Assembly: GCF_900103835.1 (NCBI RefSeq)
Contig: NZ_FNID01000012.1
Span: forward strand, 21,378 to 85,377
DNA: 64,000 nt
Source of the DNA: Acetanaerobacterium elongatum
Lineage (GTDB): Bacteria > Bacillota > Clostridia > Oscillospirales > Ruminococcaceae
Direction of reading: 5' to 3'
The position numbers and the translations under genes were made by a program. The stretch's first letter is position 1. Each line of letters starts with the position of its first letter. Under the pieces are notes generated by a model. It made no database searches and was not told where the DNA came from. It saw only the letters and a list, made by a program, of their open reading frames with translations. Below, piece after piece: positions 32,013 to 41,501 of the stretch.

Positions 32013-33125
32013 GTGGTAAGGGTGCTGCATATCGTATTTTCCATGAACAGAGGTGGTATTGAGACCATCCTGATGAATATTTTCCGTAATATCGACCGCT
32101 CGAAGCTGATGTTTGATTTTCTGGTGCATACCAAAGAGGATTGCGCTTACGATGAAGAAATCAGGGCATTAGGCGGAAGAATCTATTCCGTTCCCAGCCG
32201 CAGGGCAGGCCTTTTAAAAAACAGAAGAGCACTGGATGCCTTTTTTAAAGCACACCCTGAGTATAAAATTGTTCACCAGCATGTCAGCTCCATGAGCTAT
32301 GTAGAGCCGCTGAAAGCAGCAAAGCGAGCAGGGGTTCCGGTGCGTATTATCCATGTCCACGGTACAAGCGAAGGGGCAAGCTGGCTGCATGTTCCGTTGC
32401 ATTACCTAAATAGGCTCGGTGTCAAGCGGTTGGCGACCCATTACTTTGCCTGCTCCGATCTTGCCGCCCGCTGGCTGTATGGGGCTAGACAGTTTCGTGC
32501 CAAAGAATACTGTATCATCAACAACGGTACCCAACCCGAAAGTTTTGTGTTTAATCCCGAGACACGTGAGCGTATCCGTGAGGAGCTACACTTACAGAAT
32601 AAATTTGTCATAGGGCTTGTTGGGCGGTTTCACTACCTGAAAAATCACATCTATTTATTAGATGCCTTTTCCAAATTACATGAGCGGGCTCCCGATGCCG
32701 TTCTGCTGCTGGTGGGTGATGGTGAGCTTCGGGAGGAGATTACGTCGCATATCCAAGCGTTAGGGCTGGAGGCTGCCGTTGTATTAACAGGCATGCGTCC
32801 TGATGTTCCCGAGGTTTTACAAGCAATCGATGTCTTTTGCATGCCGTCCTTTCACGAAGGGCTGCCGCTTTCGGTTATCGAGGCACAGGGCGCGGGTCTG
32901 CCCTGCCTTTTGTCAGATACTATCACGAAGCAGGTGGCGATTACCGATCTGGTTCAATATCTGTCCATCAAGCGCCCTCCCGAGGATTGGGCGGAAAAGC
33001 TGATGCAGATGAGAGGCATCCCCCGCCGGGATACCTGTTCCGAGCTTGTCGCGGCCGGGTTTGATCTGTCGGGGATTACGCAGGAGCTTCAGTCGCTTTA
33101 CCTAGATCTGGGGCTTAAACAATAA
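32013..33125 (+). CDS. Glycosyltransferase family 4 (EpsF-like)
   Basis: A 370-residue protein with GTG 32013 after GAGGTGAT. VLHIVFSMNRGGIETILMNI at the N-terminus, VPVRIIHVHGTS, IGLVGRFHYLKNHIYLLDAF and the C-terminal E-x7-E motif in FHEGLPLSVIEAQGAGLPCL are hallmarks of the EpsF-type GT4 family. It transfers a hexose in exopolysaccharide synthesis. Donor sugar cannot be read from sequence. Confidence 0.85.
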   Translation: MVRVLHIVFSMNRGGIETILMNIFRNIDRSKLMFDFLVHTKEDCAYDEEIRALGGRIYSVPSRRAGLLKNRRALDAFFKAHPEYKIVHQHVSSMSYVEPLKAAKRAGVPVRIIHVHGTSEGASWLHVPLHYLNRLGVKRLATHYFACSDLAARWLYGARQFRAKEYCIINNGTQPESFVFNPETRERIREELHLQNKFVIGLVGRFHYLKNHIYLLDAFSKLHERAPDAVLLLVGDGELREEITSHIQALGLEAAVVLTGMRPDVPEVLQAIDVFCMPSFHEGLPLSVIEAQGAGLPCLLSDTITKQVAITDLVQYLSIKRPPEDWAEKLMQMRGIPRRDTCSELVAAGFDLSGITQELQSLYLDLGLKQ

Positions 33126-33172
33126 CGTCATCACTACTTAGTTGGCATCGCCGGAAAGCTGGTTTTATCAGG

Positions 33173-34243
33173 ATGGTTCAAAAAATAACCTGCGTTATCA
33201 ATAATATTGCCGAAACAGGCGGGGCGGAACGGGTAATGACCGTTTTGTGCAACGGCTTCGCCGAGCTGGGCATTGATGTAACCTTGATTGTTCAGCAGGA
33301 TACGCGCAAGGCCTACCCCTTGGACGAACGGGTGCATCTTGTGGGTACGCCCGTATCGGTTAAAATCCCTGTTTTGCGGTCGCTTCTCCGGGGCTTCAAG
33401 CTGCGTAAACAGCTGAAAGCCCTTCAACCGGATATTATCGTTTCGTTTTTAACGTGGATGAACATTGTAACAATCGTACATTCCGCGGGGCTGAAAATAC
33501 CCGTAATTGTATCAGAGCGCAACGATCCCGCTTCAGACGGCTTCTTTTATAAGCTCTTGCGAAGGCTTGTATATCCTTGCGCAAGCGGTTTTGTATTTCA
33601 GACCAAAGACGCTCAGGCCTATTTCTCTGAAAAAATTCAGCAACGAAGCGTTGTCATCTATAACCCGATTATGGCTGCTCTGCCCGCAGAGACCAAAGTC
33701 CGAAACCCGCATCGGGTGGTGGCGGTGGGCAGGCTTGAAGCACAGAAGAACTATCCGTTACTTTTTCGCGCGTTCAGTACCTTACCCGAGGCATATACGC
33801 TGGATGTCTACGGTAGCGGCAGCCTTCGGGAGGAATTCGTGGCGCTGTTATCCGAATTAAAGCTGGGAAACCGCGTCACCCTGCACGGAAGTGTGCCGGA
33901 CGTGTTGGAGCAGATTAAGGACGCGGCAGTATATGTACTGCCTTCCAGCTATGAAGGGATGCCGAATGCCCTGATCGAGGCCATGGCCGTTGGCCTGCCC
34001 TGTATCGCAACCGATTGCCCCTGCGGGGGTGTACGCGCACTGGTTAAAGACCGCGAAAATGGTCTGCTGGTGCCGGTAAACGACGAAAAGGCTCTTTCCG
34101 CCGCGATGCTTGAGCTGCTGCAAGACACCGCACTTCAAGACCGGTTGTCACACAACGCAAAAGAGATTAAAACCACCCTCAGCGCAGATAAAATACGGTC
34201 CCAGTGGCTTGAATACATTCAACAGGTGATTAAAAAACATTAA
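33173..34243 (+). CDS. Glycosyltransferase family 4 (PglH/WaaG-like)
   Basis: A 356-residue protein: ITCVINNIAETGGAERVMTV, VVAVGRLEAQKNYPLLFRAF, VTLHGSVPDVLEQIKDAAVY and SYEGMPNALIEAMAVGLPCI. This GalNAc-transferase-like pattern is frequent in capsule and glycan clusters. The ribosome binding site is weak (AGCTGG/AGG), so the exact start is less sure. It is probably co-transcribed with its neighbours. Confidence 0.85.
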   Translation: MVQKITCVINNIAETGGAERVMTVLCNGFAELGIDVTLIVQQDTRKAYPLDERVHLVGTPVSVKIPVLRSLLRGFKLRKQLKALQPDIIVSFLTWMNIVTIVHSAGLKIPVIVSERNDPASDGFFYKLLRRLVYPCASGFVFQTKDAQAYFSEKIQQRSVVIYNPIMAALPAETKVRNPHRVVAVGRLEAQKNYPLLFRAFSTLPEAYTLDVYGSGSLREEFVALLSELKLGNRVTLHGSVPDVLEQIKDAAVYVLPSSYEGMPNALIEAMAVGLPCIATDCPCGGVRALVKDRENGLLVPVNDEKALSAAMLELLQDTALQDRLSHNAKEIKTTLSADKIRSQWLEYIQQVIKKH

Positions 34244-34256
34244 AGGAAGCAATGAT

Positions 34257-35174
34257 ATGCCTAGGTACAGGGAATTTTTCTGTTTATTTTTAAAACCAAA
34301 GCAGTTATTTTTATGGCTGATGCCCCGTTATTTTAGATGGATGCCGGACAGGCTTTACCTCAAATTGGTTTTTAGGGTTGATATGGGTAAGCCCCTTCAT
34401 CTAAACCCGCCCGTAACCTTTAACGAAAAGCTGCAATGGCTCAAGCTCTACAACCGCAACCCGGAGTACACTAAAATGGTTGATAAATACGAGGTGCGTA
34501 AGATTGTCGAGGAAAAAATCGGTGCACAGTATCTTATCCCCCTGCTGGGTGTGTGGAACAGCGCGGACGAGATTGATTTTGACAGCCTGCCGAGCCAGTT
34601 TGTGCTCAAATGCACGCACGACAGCGGCAGCGTTATTGTTTGCAAGGATAAGGCTTCACTGGATATCCCCGCCATAAGGGAAAAGTTAAAAAAATCACTT
34701 AGACGGAAGTATTATTATTTCGGGCGCGAATGGCCATATAAAAATGTCCCGCACAAAGTCGTTGCGGAACAATTTATATTAGATGGAAAGGGGCTAGCTA
34801 CGCTTACCGACTATAAGTTCTATTGTTTTAACGGCGTTGTGGACAGCGTAATGCTATGCCTTGACCGCGATACGGGAGATACTAAATTCTATTTCTTTGA
34901 CGAGAATTGGAATTTGCGAAGGTATAACCTGCGCGGGAAGGCCGCGCCAGAGGGATTTACGTTACCAAAACCAAAAGGTATGGATAGAATGTTTGAGATT
35001 GCAAGGATTCTATCTAAAGGAATACCATATGTTAGGGTAGATTTATATAACTGTGATGGGGACATTTTCTTTGGTGAACTTACCCTCTTCCCACAGAGTG
35101 GATTTGACCCGAATTACTTATTGGAAACGGACAAGTACTTTGGGCAATTAATTAAATTGGAGAATATGCCATGA
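34257..35174 (+). CDS. TupA-like ATP-grasp protein
   Basis: A 305-residue protein; AAAGGAAG before ATG 34257. MPDRLYLKLVFRVDMGKPLH, then FNEKLQWLKLYNRNPEYTKM and DKYEVRKIVEEKIGAQYLIP, with FVLKCTHDSGSVIVCKDKAS and PYVRVDLYNCDGDIFFGELT, are characteristic of the TupA-like ATP-grasp family of polysaccharide clusters. ATP-grasp enzymes join a carboxylate to an amine through an acylphosphate. TupA relatives were proposed in teichuronopeptide synthesis, which links amino acids to uronic acids. It overlaps the next gene by four bases (ATGA), suggesting coupled function. Confidence 0.75.
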   Translation: MPRYREFFCLFLKPKQLFLWLMPRYFRWMPDRLYLKLVFRVDMGKPLHLNPPVTFNEKLQWLKLYNRNPEYTKMVDKYEVRKIVEEKIGAQYLIPLLGVWNSADEIDFDSLPSQFVLKCTHDSGSVIVCKDKASLDIPAIREKLKKSLRRKYYYFGREWPYKNVPHKVVAEQFILDGKGLATLTDYKFYCFNGVVDSVMLCLDRDTGDTKFYFFDENWNLRRYNLRGKAAPEGFTLPKPKGMDRMFEIARILSKGIPYVRVDLYNCDGDIFFGELTLFPQSGFDPNYLLETDKYFGQLIKLENMP

Positions 35175-36130
35175 AAACAATAGGCTTCCCAATCAGCCGT
35201 AAGGAAAATGAAAACCGACGGGCAATTTTCCCGGTACATATCGCGAATTTAAAGGCACCCGATTGTCTCTATTTTGAAAAGGGATATGGCGAAATACTGG
35301 GAATATCAGATGAGGAGTACAAAGCATGCGGTTGCCATGTTTGTGACAGGAATGAGTGCCTTACAAAGGATATCATTTGTGATCCCAAAATCGGTGACGC
35401 AGAATATCTGTCCTTATTATCTAAAGGGCAGACGATCTTCGGCTGGGTGCATGCCACACAGAACCCAGACATTACGAATAAGCTTATTAACAGCCAACTT
35501 ACAGCTTATGCGTGGGAAAAAATGTACTATAAAGGAAGACATGTTTTTTGGCGGAACAACGAGCTAGCAGGCGAAGCAGCAGTAATGCATGCTTTCCAGT
35601 GTTTTGGCAGAATGCCGTATGAAACAAAGGCGGCGGTGCTTGGCAAGGGAAATACTGCACGAGGGGCTATGAAAGTCCTGAACATGCTTGGCGCTCAGGT
35701 TGTTCAGTATGATAGGCATATGGAAGATTTGCTTCGTGAAGAACTCAGACAATATGATGTCATCGTTAACTGTATCCTATGGGATGTCACAAGGCAAGAC
35801 CATATTATTTACCGGGAAGACTTACGGCGTATGAAGAAAAACTCGATGATTATTGACGTTAGCTGCGACCGGAATGGTGGGATTGAAACCTGTATCCCGA
35901 CGACGATTGAAAATCCTACTTATATAGTGGATGGGGTGCTGCATTATGCAGTGGACCATACGCCATCGCTATTTTATAAGACATTCAGCGAAAATAATTC
36001 AGCTATCATTTGGCCATATCTTGAACAGTTAATGTCCAATCATCAAAGTGAAATATTGACGAAGGCATTAATAGTACACAATGGTATCATTATAGATGAA
36101 GAAATTAATAAATATCAGAACAGACTATAG
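35171..36130 (+). CDS. ceo: N5-(carboxyethyl)ornithine synthase homologue
   Basis: A 319-residue protein, close to the length of lactococcal CEO synthase (about 313). It has an alanine-dehydrogenase-type fold: GFPISRKENENRRAIFP at the start, CDPKIGDAEYLSLLSKGQTI, VHATQNPDITNKLIN, then VFWRNNELAGEAAVMHAF, the Rossmann motif LGKGNTARGAMKVLNMLG (about residues 157-174) and a C-terminal VDHTPSLFYKTFSENNSAII. CEO synthase joins pyruvate to the delta-amino group of ornithine using NADPH. Its place inside a glycan locus, overlapping the TupA-like gene, is unusual; it may supply a building block for decoration. Substrate could be lysine or ornithine. Confidence 0.8.
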   Translation: MKTIGFPISRKENENRRAIFPVHIANLKAPDCLYFEKGYGEILGISDEEYKACGCHVCDRNECLTKDIICDPKIGDAEYLSLLSKGQTIFGWVHATQNPDITNKLINSQLTAYAWEKMYYKGRHVFWRNNELAGEAAVMHAFQCFGRMPYETKAAVLGKGNTARGAMKVLNMLGAQVVQYDRHMEDLLREELRQYDVIVNCILWDVTRQDHIIYREDLRRMKKNSMIIDVSCDRNGGIETCIPTTIENPTYIVDGVLHYAVDHTPSLFYKTFSENNSAIIWPYLEQLMSNHQSEILTKALIVHNGIIIDEEINKYQNRL

Positions 36131-36228
36131 CTGTGATTAAGCAAAATATGAACTATTCACACTCAAAACACGGTAAAAGCTATTGTTCCTAGAGCGAAAA
36201 ATCAGAAATATTGTACTGGAGTGTACAT

Positions 36229-37251
36229 ATGATTCTTTTCAGTGTTTTAATCCCCGTTTATAATGTTGAAAAATATCTGGTGGAATGTATTGAGTCCGTC
36301 CTGGCTCAAACCTACCCCAATTTTGAACTGATATTGGTGGACGACGGTTCCACCGACAATAGCGGCCGCATCTGCGATGAGTATGCAGAAAAGGACGGCA
36401 GAATAACCGTTATCCATCAGCCGAACGGGGGGCTTCTTATGGCCCGCCGCAGGGCGATTGCACAAGCCAAAGGGGATTATCTGCTGCACCTTGATTCGGA
36501 TGATTATTGGGATTCAAACCTGCTTGAGATTATCAATAATACTATTAAAGCCTCTCGTTGCGATATGGTAATCTTCCGTCTCCGCTGGGTTTCCGATTTG
36601 GGTGCAGTTTTAAATGAGAGCCCCTCCTTGTATAAGGATCAAACAGTTTTCGTACCTGAAAACAAAGAGCTTTTATTCCAAACTGTTATAAAAGACGGTT
36701 TAAATAACCTTTGCAATAAAGTAATCAGCCGTGCTATTATCGACGATACCGATTATACGCCGTACAGGCACATTAAAAATGCCGAGGACTTGCTGCAGTC
36801 CCTGCCACTGCTTGCACACGCGCAGTGCATTGTATATCTCGACCGGGCGTTGTATAACTACAGGCAAAACCCCTCCAGTATAACCAACAACTTCAATAAG
36901 GATCTTTATAAGAATACTGCTGTGGTTCATGGGGTTACCGCGCGGTATTTAAAGGAACTGGGGTTTGATTCTGAGCAGAATCTGGTGATTTTTGAAACGA
37001 AATACTTAAAAAGTATCCTCTCTTATATCTATTCGCTGATGAATTCAACCCTTACGCACAAAGAAAAAAAGGCGATCCTCACCGAAATCCGCAGCTCTTG
37101 CAGCTATAACAACGCAATATCCTATGATAGAAAAGCCTTATCCGGTAGCGAACGGATGCGCCTGTTTCTTTTTCAAAAGAAGAGCTCTTTTCTGTTGTAT
37201 CTGCTGTGCAGAGCAATTAATTTTAAGGTGAAAATTTTTAAGGGCTGCTGA
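36229..37251 (+). CDS. Glycosyltransferase family 2 (tandem copy 1)
   Basis: A 340-residue protein. ATG 36229 is preferred; a TTG at 36211 extends into non-conserved sequence. Motifs: ILFSVLIPVYNVEKYLVECI, FELILVDDGSTDNSGRICDE, GGLLMARRRAIAQAKGDYLL and HLDSDDYWDSNLLEI. A second motif NAEDLLQSLPLL lies in the C-terminal half. It is a close paralogue of the gene that follows. The gap upstream (98 bases) is AT-rich and lacks a clear promoter. Confidence 0.85.
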   Translation: MILFSVLIPVYNVEKYLVECIESVLAQTYPNFELILVDDGSTDNSGRICDEYAEKDGRITVIHQPNGGLLMARRRAIAQAKGDYLLHLDSDDYWDSNLLEIINNTIKASRCDMVIFRLRWVSDLGAVLNESPSLYKDQTVFVPENKELLFQTVIKDGLNNLCNKVISRAIIDDTDYTPYRHIKNAEDLLQSLPLLAHAQCIVYLDRALYNYRQNPSSITNNFNKDLYKNTAVVHGVTARYLKELGFDSEQNLVIFETKYLKSILSYIYSLMNSTLTHKEKKAILTEIRSSCSYNNAISYDRKALSGSERMRLFLFQKKSSFLLYLLCRAINFKVKIFKGC

Positions 37252-37299
37252 GACTTTACTGCTCGCCCATACTGCTTCGCGAGAAAGGGACTGAATTTT

Positions 37300-38346
37300 A
37301 TGCCTATACGATTCAGTGTTATTGTGCCTGTTTATAATACGGAAAAGTACCTCGAAAAGTGTATCGGCTCGGTACTGAAGCAAACCTGCCCGAATTTCGA
37401 GCTGATACTGATAGACGACGGCTCCACCGATACAAGCGGCCGTATCTGTGACGAATATGCCGCAAGCGACAGCCGCATACAGGCTTTTCATCAGCCTAAC
37501 CAAGGGCAGGCCTTATCGCGCCGGAAGGGTATCTCCGCCGCAAAGGGCGACTACCTGCTGTTTTTGGATGCCGACGATTACTGGGATGCTGATTTGCTTG
37601 AAACCATCGAAAATGCTATTAACGCCTATCACTGCGATATGGTGATATTCAGATACCGAAAGGTTTCCGATAATGGTGATTTCCTTTCAGAAAGTGATAA
37701 GCTGTTTGAAGATCATACGATTTTCACCTGTGAGAACAGGGCTCCGCTATATAAGGCTTTGGTTCAAGGCGTATTAAACAATCTTTGGTCAAAATCAATC
37801 AGGCGAACAGTTATTGATTCTGACGATGTTACTCAGTACAGCGATATCAGAATCGGGGAAGACTTTCTGCAGGTTCTTCCCTGCGTTGCAAATTCAAAAT
37901 CCATACTATACTTAGACCGCGTGCTTTACAATTATCGAGATAACCCTTCAAGCGTTTCCTATCAATATAATTATAAAGTCTTCAGCGACTATCTGTTTTT
38001 CAGAGGTGTTCTGCTGGAATATATGGCTCGCTGGGGCATCGACACCCCGGAATACCTCAGGATATTTTATAATCACTATATAAAGTATCTGCTCGATTTT
38101 CTGTTTTCCATAACCTCTTTAACCTATGCCGAAAGGAAAAAACGGATGGAGGAAATACAATCCTCCAACTTCTATCGGCAGGCTCTTATTTATTATAACC
38201 GCCAACAGTTTTCCTTTTCTCAAAATGTCCGTTTTTCTTTGTTTAAAAAGCGGCGATATCTGTTCCTTTGGTGCATTCAGCTTTTGATTTACGCTAAATT
38301 AAAACTGAAAAAATTGTTTACAAAAACAAGCCCGCCGAAGTATTGA
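37300..38346 (+). CDS. Glycosyltransferase family 2 (tandem copy 2)
   Basis: A 348-residue protein sharing the layout of the preceding gene: RFSVIVPVYNTEKYLEKCIG, FELILIDDGSTDTSGRICDE, GQALSRRKGISAAKGDYLLF, FLDADDYWDADLLETIENAI and RIGEDFLQVLPC. The two probably arose by duplication and may add different sugars. The C-terminus is basic with hydrophobic stretches. The 3' end overlaps a hairpin at 38327-38363. Last plus-strand gene of the first block. Confidence 0.85.
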   Translation: MPIRFSVIVPVYNTEKYLEKCIGSVLKQTCPNFELILIDDGSTDTSGRICDEYAASDSRIQAFHQPNQGQALSRRKGISAAKGDYLLFLDADDYWDADLLETIENAINAYHCDMVIFRYRKVSDNGDFLSESDKLFEDHTIFTCENRAPLYKALVQGVLNNLWSKSIRRTVIDSDDVTQYSDIRIGEDFLQVLPCVANSKSILYLDRVLYNYRDNPSSVSYQYNYKVFSDYLFFRGVLLEYMARWGIDTPEYLRIFYNHYIKYLLDFLFSITSLTYAERKKRMEEIQSSNFYRQALIYYNRQQFSFSQNVRFSLFKKRRYLFLWCIQLLIYAKLKLKKLFTKTSPPKY

Positions 38347-38363
38347 ATGTCGGCGGGCTTGTG
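38327..38363. terminator. Convergent terminator between the GT2 and wzx genes
   Basis: CAAGCCCGCCG and CGGCGGGCTTG form an 11-bp stem. The T-run (TTTTTG) is on the minus-strand side, so it best serves the wzx transcript coming from the right. On the plus strand the hairpin overlaps the 3' end of the GT2 gene and lacks a T-run. Confidence 0.6.
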
Positions 38364-38470
38364 TAAATAGAAGATTGCAATTTCACGCTAAAACAATGCA
38401 TAATACAGCGGTCAAAACGCATTGTGAATGATTGGCAGTGAGATTAGTCGTTGGATCTTTTGCTGCCTCT

Positions 38471-40009
38471 TTATGCGTTGCTCTGTTTTCTTGTTATTTT
38501 GATTACAATGGAATGAATAATATTCCACAGGTATTTGAACTCGGGAGTTTTACCGAAAAACAGCAAGAATATTAAATTCGGCACCAACGCTACCGCAGCA
38601 ATCAAAATAATAAAGTTTATAACCGTTACCTGTGTCAATAAAACACTTTTTATTGCATAGCATACGGCGCCTGAAATTATCACGACAACAGCGTATCTGG
38701 CTCCATCCCAAAAGTAGCTTGATGCATTCCTATTGAATAAATTACGATACACTATAACGGGTTTTATAATGGTACTCAGCAGCCCTTGAGTGATGGTTCC
38801 TATATATACTCCGGGCAAACCGATTAACTTTACCAAAATAATAGAGACAACCAGGTTCACTCCTGCCTGCAGAAGAGCTACAAACTTATCCTGATTGAAA
38901 ATTCCGCCGGCACTCTTTATGGTAACAATGCAAGACCTGTGCCCCTCTAAATAGTAATTAATTAAAATAAGTAATATCGTATATTCGGGAATGAGCATAT
39001 TTTTGCCTAACCATAATTCAATAAAAGGCGACAAAAGAATATAAAAAGCGATTGAACAAAAGCCATATATCCAAAACACAACAAAGCGGTAGACTTTGAA
39101 GACCTCATACTGCTTTTTAACGTCCTCGCAGGCAATCAGATTGCCAAGGCTGGAAACGGCAGATTTTAAGATGATGGTGGTAAGCCCACTTACTGAAGTG
39201 ATAATTAAATTATAATTGGAAATCAGACCCACTGTTGTAACATTTATAAATGCCGAGATAATGATATTGTCTGTTTGAAAAACGCTGATCTCACCCAACT
39301 TGTGAAAGATCATTGCGGTTATATTGGTTTTAATGGGTGCAAACTCTTCCTTGGTCAACTTTTTAACTTTTTTATCACACAGATAAGGGTATTTCTTGTT
39401 TAAATATAAATTGACGAATACTTTTTGAAGGAGTAAAACTAAAGACTGCGTTAATAAATATATTAAGAAATTCTTGAAAATTAAAAGTACAATAATCTGA
39501 GTAGCGGTTATTGTTAATGTTGTAATCGTATTTACATTTGAGAAGATATATGCTTTCTGTTCGGCGTAAGCAAGGCTGAATTTGTAGCTGACCAAATAGC
39601 TGGTAACAGTATTGAACAAAAAGATGAGATAGTATAAATGTATATTCCCTATGTTTCCGGGATCTTTAACGATGTAAGGCAGAAGCGGAAGTATAGCAAA
39701 ACCGATTACTGCCACAACCAGCGCAATAGTCCGATATGCTTTCTTATAAAACTGCATTAGTGACTTGATGGTTTCAATGTCATGGTTGGCTACCGGCTTA
39801 TATAAACTGTAGTTCATGGCACTACCAATTCCAAGCTCCGCAAGTGACAGCACACCGAGTACGTTGGTAAACAGACCGTTGACACCCAGATAACTTACGT
39901 TAAGCACCTGTATAAAAATGGTTCTGGATATAAACCCCATAGCCAGGCTTGCAATACTTGAGATATACCCAAAGAAGATATTGGTAGCCGTAAATTTAAC
40001 ACGGGACAT
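38471..40009 (-). CDS. wzx: Wzx-type polysaccharide flippase
   Basis: A 512-residue multi-pass membrane protein on the minus strand, starting MSRVKFTATNIFFGYISSIA. The ATG at 40009 is chosen because a promoter (40048-40076) lies just upstream, which excludes the longer open frame to 40132. About 12 to 14 hydrophobic helices are visible, with ISRTIFIQVLNVSYLGVNGL and AELGIGSAMNYSLYKPVANH, typical of the Wzx/PST family. It flips lipid-linked repeat units across the membrane. It is clearly more AT-rich than the ugd gene next to it, common for transferred polysaccharide genes. Confidence 0.85.
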   Translation of the reverse strand: MSRVKFTATNIFFGYISSIASLAMGFISRTIFIQVLNVSYLGVNGLFTNVLGVLSLAELGIGSAMNYSLYKPVANHDIETIKSLMQFYKKAYRTIALVVAVIGFAILPLLPYIVKDPGNIGNIHLYYLIFLFNTVTSYLVSYKFSLAYAEQKAYIFSNVNTITTLTITATQIIVLLIFKNFLIYLLTQSLVLLLQKVFVNLYLNKKYPYLCDKKVKKLTKEEFAPIKTNITAMIFHKLGEISVFQTDNIIISAFINVTTVGLISNYNLIITSVSGLTTIILKSAVSSLGNLIACEDVKKQYEVFKVYRFVVFWIYGFCSIAFYILLSPFIELWLGKNMLIPEYTILLILINYYLEGHRSCIVTIKSAGGIFNQDKFVALLQAGVNLVVSIILVKLIGLPGVYIGTITQGLLSTIIKPVIVYRNLFNRNASSYFWDGARYAVVVIISGAVCYAIKSVLLTQVTVINFIILIAAVALVPNLIFLLFFGKTPEFKYLWNIIHSIVIKITRKQSNA

Positions 40010-40047
40010 TTTCTCACAGCAGCTTTCTAGCATTTTTACATTATTTA

Positions 40048-40076
40048 ATATTACCACACCATACTTTCTGGTGCAA
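40048..40076 (-). promoter_or_regulatory. Promoter of wzx
   Basis: On the minus strand TTGCAC (plus 40071-40076), 17-base spacer, TATA-like TAATAT (plus 40048-40053). The predicted transcript begins about 40040, just before the ATG at 40009. Confidence 0.6.
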
Positions 40077-40111
40077 TACAGCACTAATTTTCGCTTTTTA
40101 TCTTTCTTGTA

Positions 40112-40140
40112 CTGACATGAATAAAAAAACATGCTAAAAT
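40112..40140 (+). promoter_or_regulatory. Promoter of ugd
   Basis: CTGACA (40112-40117), 17-base spacer, TAAAAT (40135-40140). Divergent from the wzx promoter, so the two share a regulatory region. Confidence 0.55.
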
Positions 40141-40182
40141 AATGTGGAAGTATTAGTGATTTTGATTGAAAGGCTGACGAAC

Positions 40183-41484
40183 ATGAAACTATCAGTCGCA
40201 GGCACCGGCTATGTCGGCTTGGTTGCGGGTGTATGCTTTGCCGAAGTAGGGCACAGCGTCACCTGTGTAGATATTGATGAGAACAAAATAGACCTGATGA
40301 ACTCCGGTATCTCCCCCATCTACGAGGAGGGGCTGGAGGAGCTCATGAAGAAAAACCTCGCCGCCGGGCGGCTGCATTTTACCACCGACTACAAATCCGC
40401 CTACCGCGACGCCGACGCCATCTTCATCGGGGTAGGTACCCCGGAGCAGCCGGACGGCTCGGCGAACCTCACCTACATAGCCACGGTGGCGCGGCAGATT
40501 GCCGAAACCCTTGAAAAAGACTGCCTGATCGTGGTAAAATCCACCGTTCCCGTGGGTACCAACGACAAGGTGGAGCGGTTTATTAAAGACTTTCTCGTAA
40601 ACAACGTAAAGGTGGAGGTGGCCAGCAACCCCGAGTTCCTGGCGCAGGGCTCCGCAGTGCACGATACCTTCCATGCGGCGCGCATCATCATCGGTACCGA
40701 GTGTGAACATGCGAAAAAAATGCTGGAACAGATTTACGAGCCCTTTCATCTGCCCATCGTCTCGGTAAACCGCCGCAGCGCCGAGATGATCAAATACGCA
40801 AGCAACGACTTTCTGGCGCTGAAGATCTCGTATATGAACGACCTTGCCAACCTCTGCGAGCTGGTGGGCGCCGATATCGAGGATGTGGCGCAGGGTATGT
40901 CGTTTGACGCGCGCATCGGCGCAAAGTTCCTAAACGCGGGCGTCGGCTACGGCGGCAGCTGCTTCCCTAAGGATACCAAGGCGCTGAGCTACCTTGCAAC
41001 CCAGCACGGCTACCATCTGCGCACCATCGAGGCGGCGGTGGATATTAATAAGGAGCAAAAGCTCAAGCTGTTTGAAAAGGCATCCAAGCGGCTGATTACC
41101 TTCAACGGGTTGAAGGTTGCGGTGCTGGGCCTAACCTTTAAGCCGGGTACCGACGACCTTCGCGAGGCCCCCTCGCTCGAGAACATCCCCAAGCTGCTTG
41201 CGCTGGGCGCGCAGGTGTTTGCCTACGACCCCGTGGGCACCCAGAACTGCAAGAAGCTGCTGCCCGATAAGGTAACCTATACCTCCTCACCCGAAGAGGC
41301 ACTTACAGGCGCAAACGTCTGCTTCATCTTCACCGAGTGGGAGCAGATTAAGGCGCTGTCCCCCTCCGTGTATAAAACGCTGATGCGCACGCCGCTTGTA
41401 TACGACGGGCGCAACATCTACCCGCTGCAGGCCATGAACGATGCGGGCGTAGAATACTATTCCATCGGCCGTGTGCTGAAATAA
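40183..41484 (+). CDS. ugd: UDP-glucose 6-dehydrogenase
   Basis: A 433-residue protein; ATG 40183 (MKLSVAGTGYVGLVAGVCFA) with GAAAGG upstream is the family start; the frame is open to 40144. Motifs: GxGYVG dinucleotide site, VKSTVPVGTNDKV, SNPEFLAQGSAVHDT, the catalytic Cys in GVGYGGSCFPKDTKAL (around residue 262) and LTFKPGTDDLREAPS. It oxidises UDP-glucose to UDP-glucuronate with two NAD+. G+C is higher than in the wzx gene. It feeds the next enzyme, UDP-glucuronate 4-epimerase. Confidence 0.95.
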   Translation: MKLSVAGTGYVGLVAGVCFAEVGHSVTCVDIDENKIDLMNSGISPIYEEGLEELMKKNLAAGRLHFTTDYKSAYRDADAIFIGVGTPEQPDGSANLTYIATVARQIAETLEKDCLIVVKSTVPVGTNDKVERFIKDFLVNNVKVEVASNPEFLAQGSAVHDTFHAARIIIGTECEHAKKMLEQIYEPFHLPIVSVNRRSAEMIKYASNDFLALKISYMNDLANLCELVGADIEDVAQGMSFDARIGAKFLNAGVGYGGSCFPKDTKALSYLATQHGYHLRTIEAAVDINKEQKLKLFEKASKRLITFNGLKVAVLGLTFKPGTDDLREAPSLENIPKLLALGAQVFAYDPVGTQNCKKLLPDKVTYTSSPEEALTGANVCFIFTEWEQIKALSPSVYKTLMRTPLVYDGRNIYPLQAMNDAGVEYYSIGRVLK

Positions 41485-41501
41485 TTGTTGGAGATATTAA
41501 A

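Noticed and set aside
40010..40132. Longer start for the flippase (41 extra residues)
   Set aside because: A promoter with TTGCAC-17-TAATAT ends at 40048, so the RNA starts downstream of most of this extension; the shorter start fits the family.
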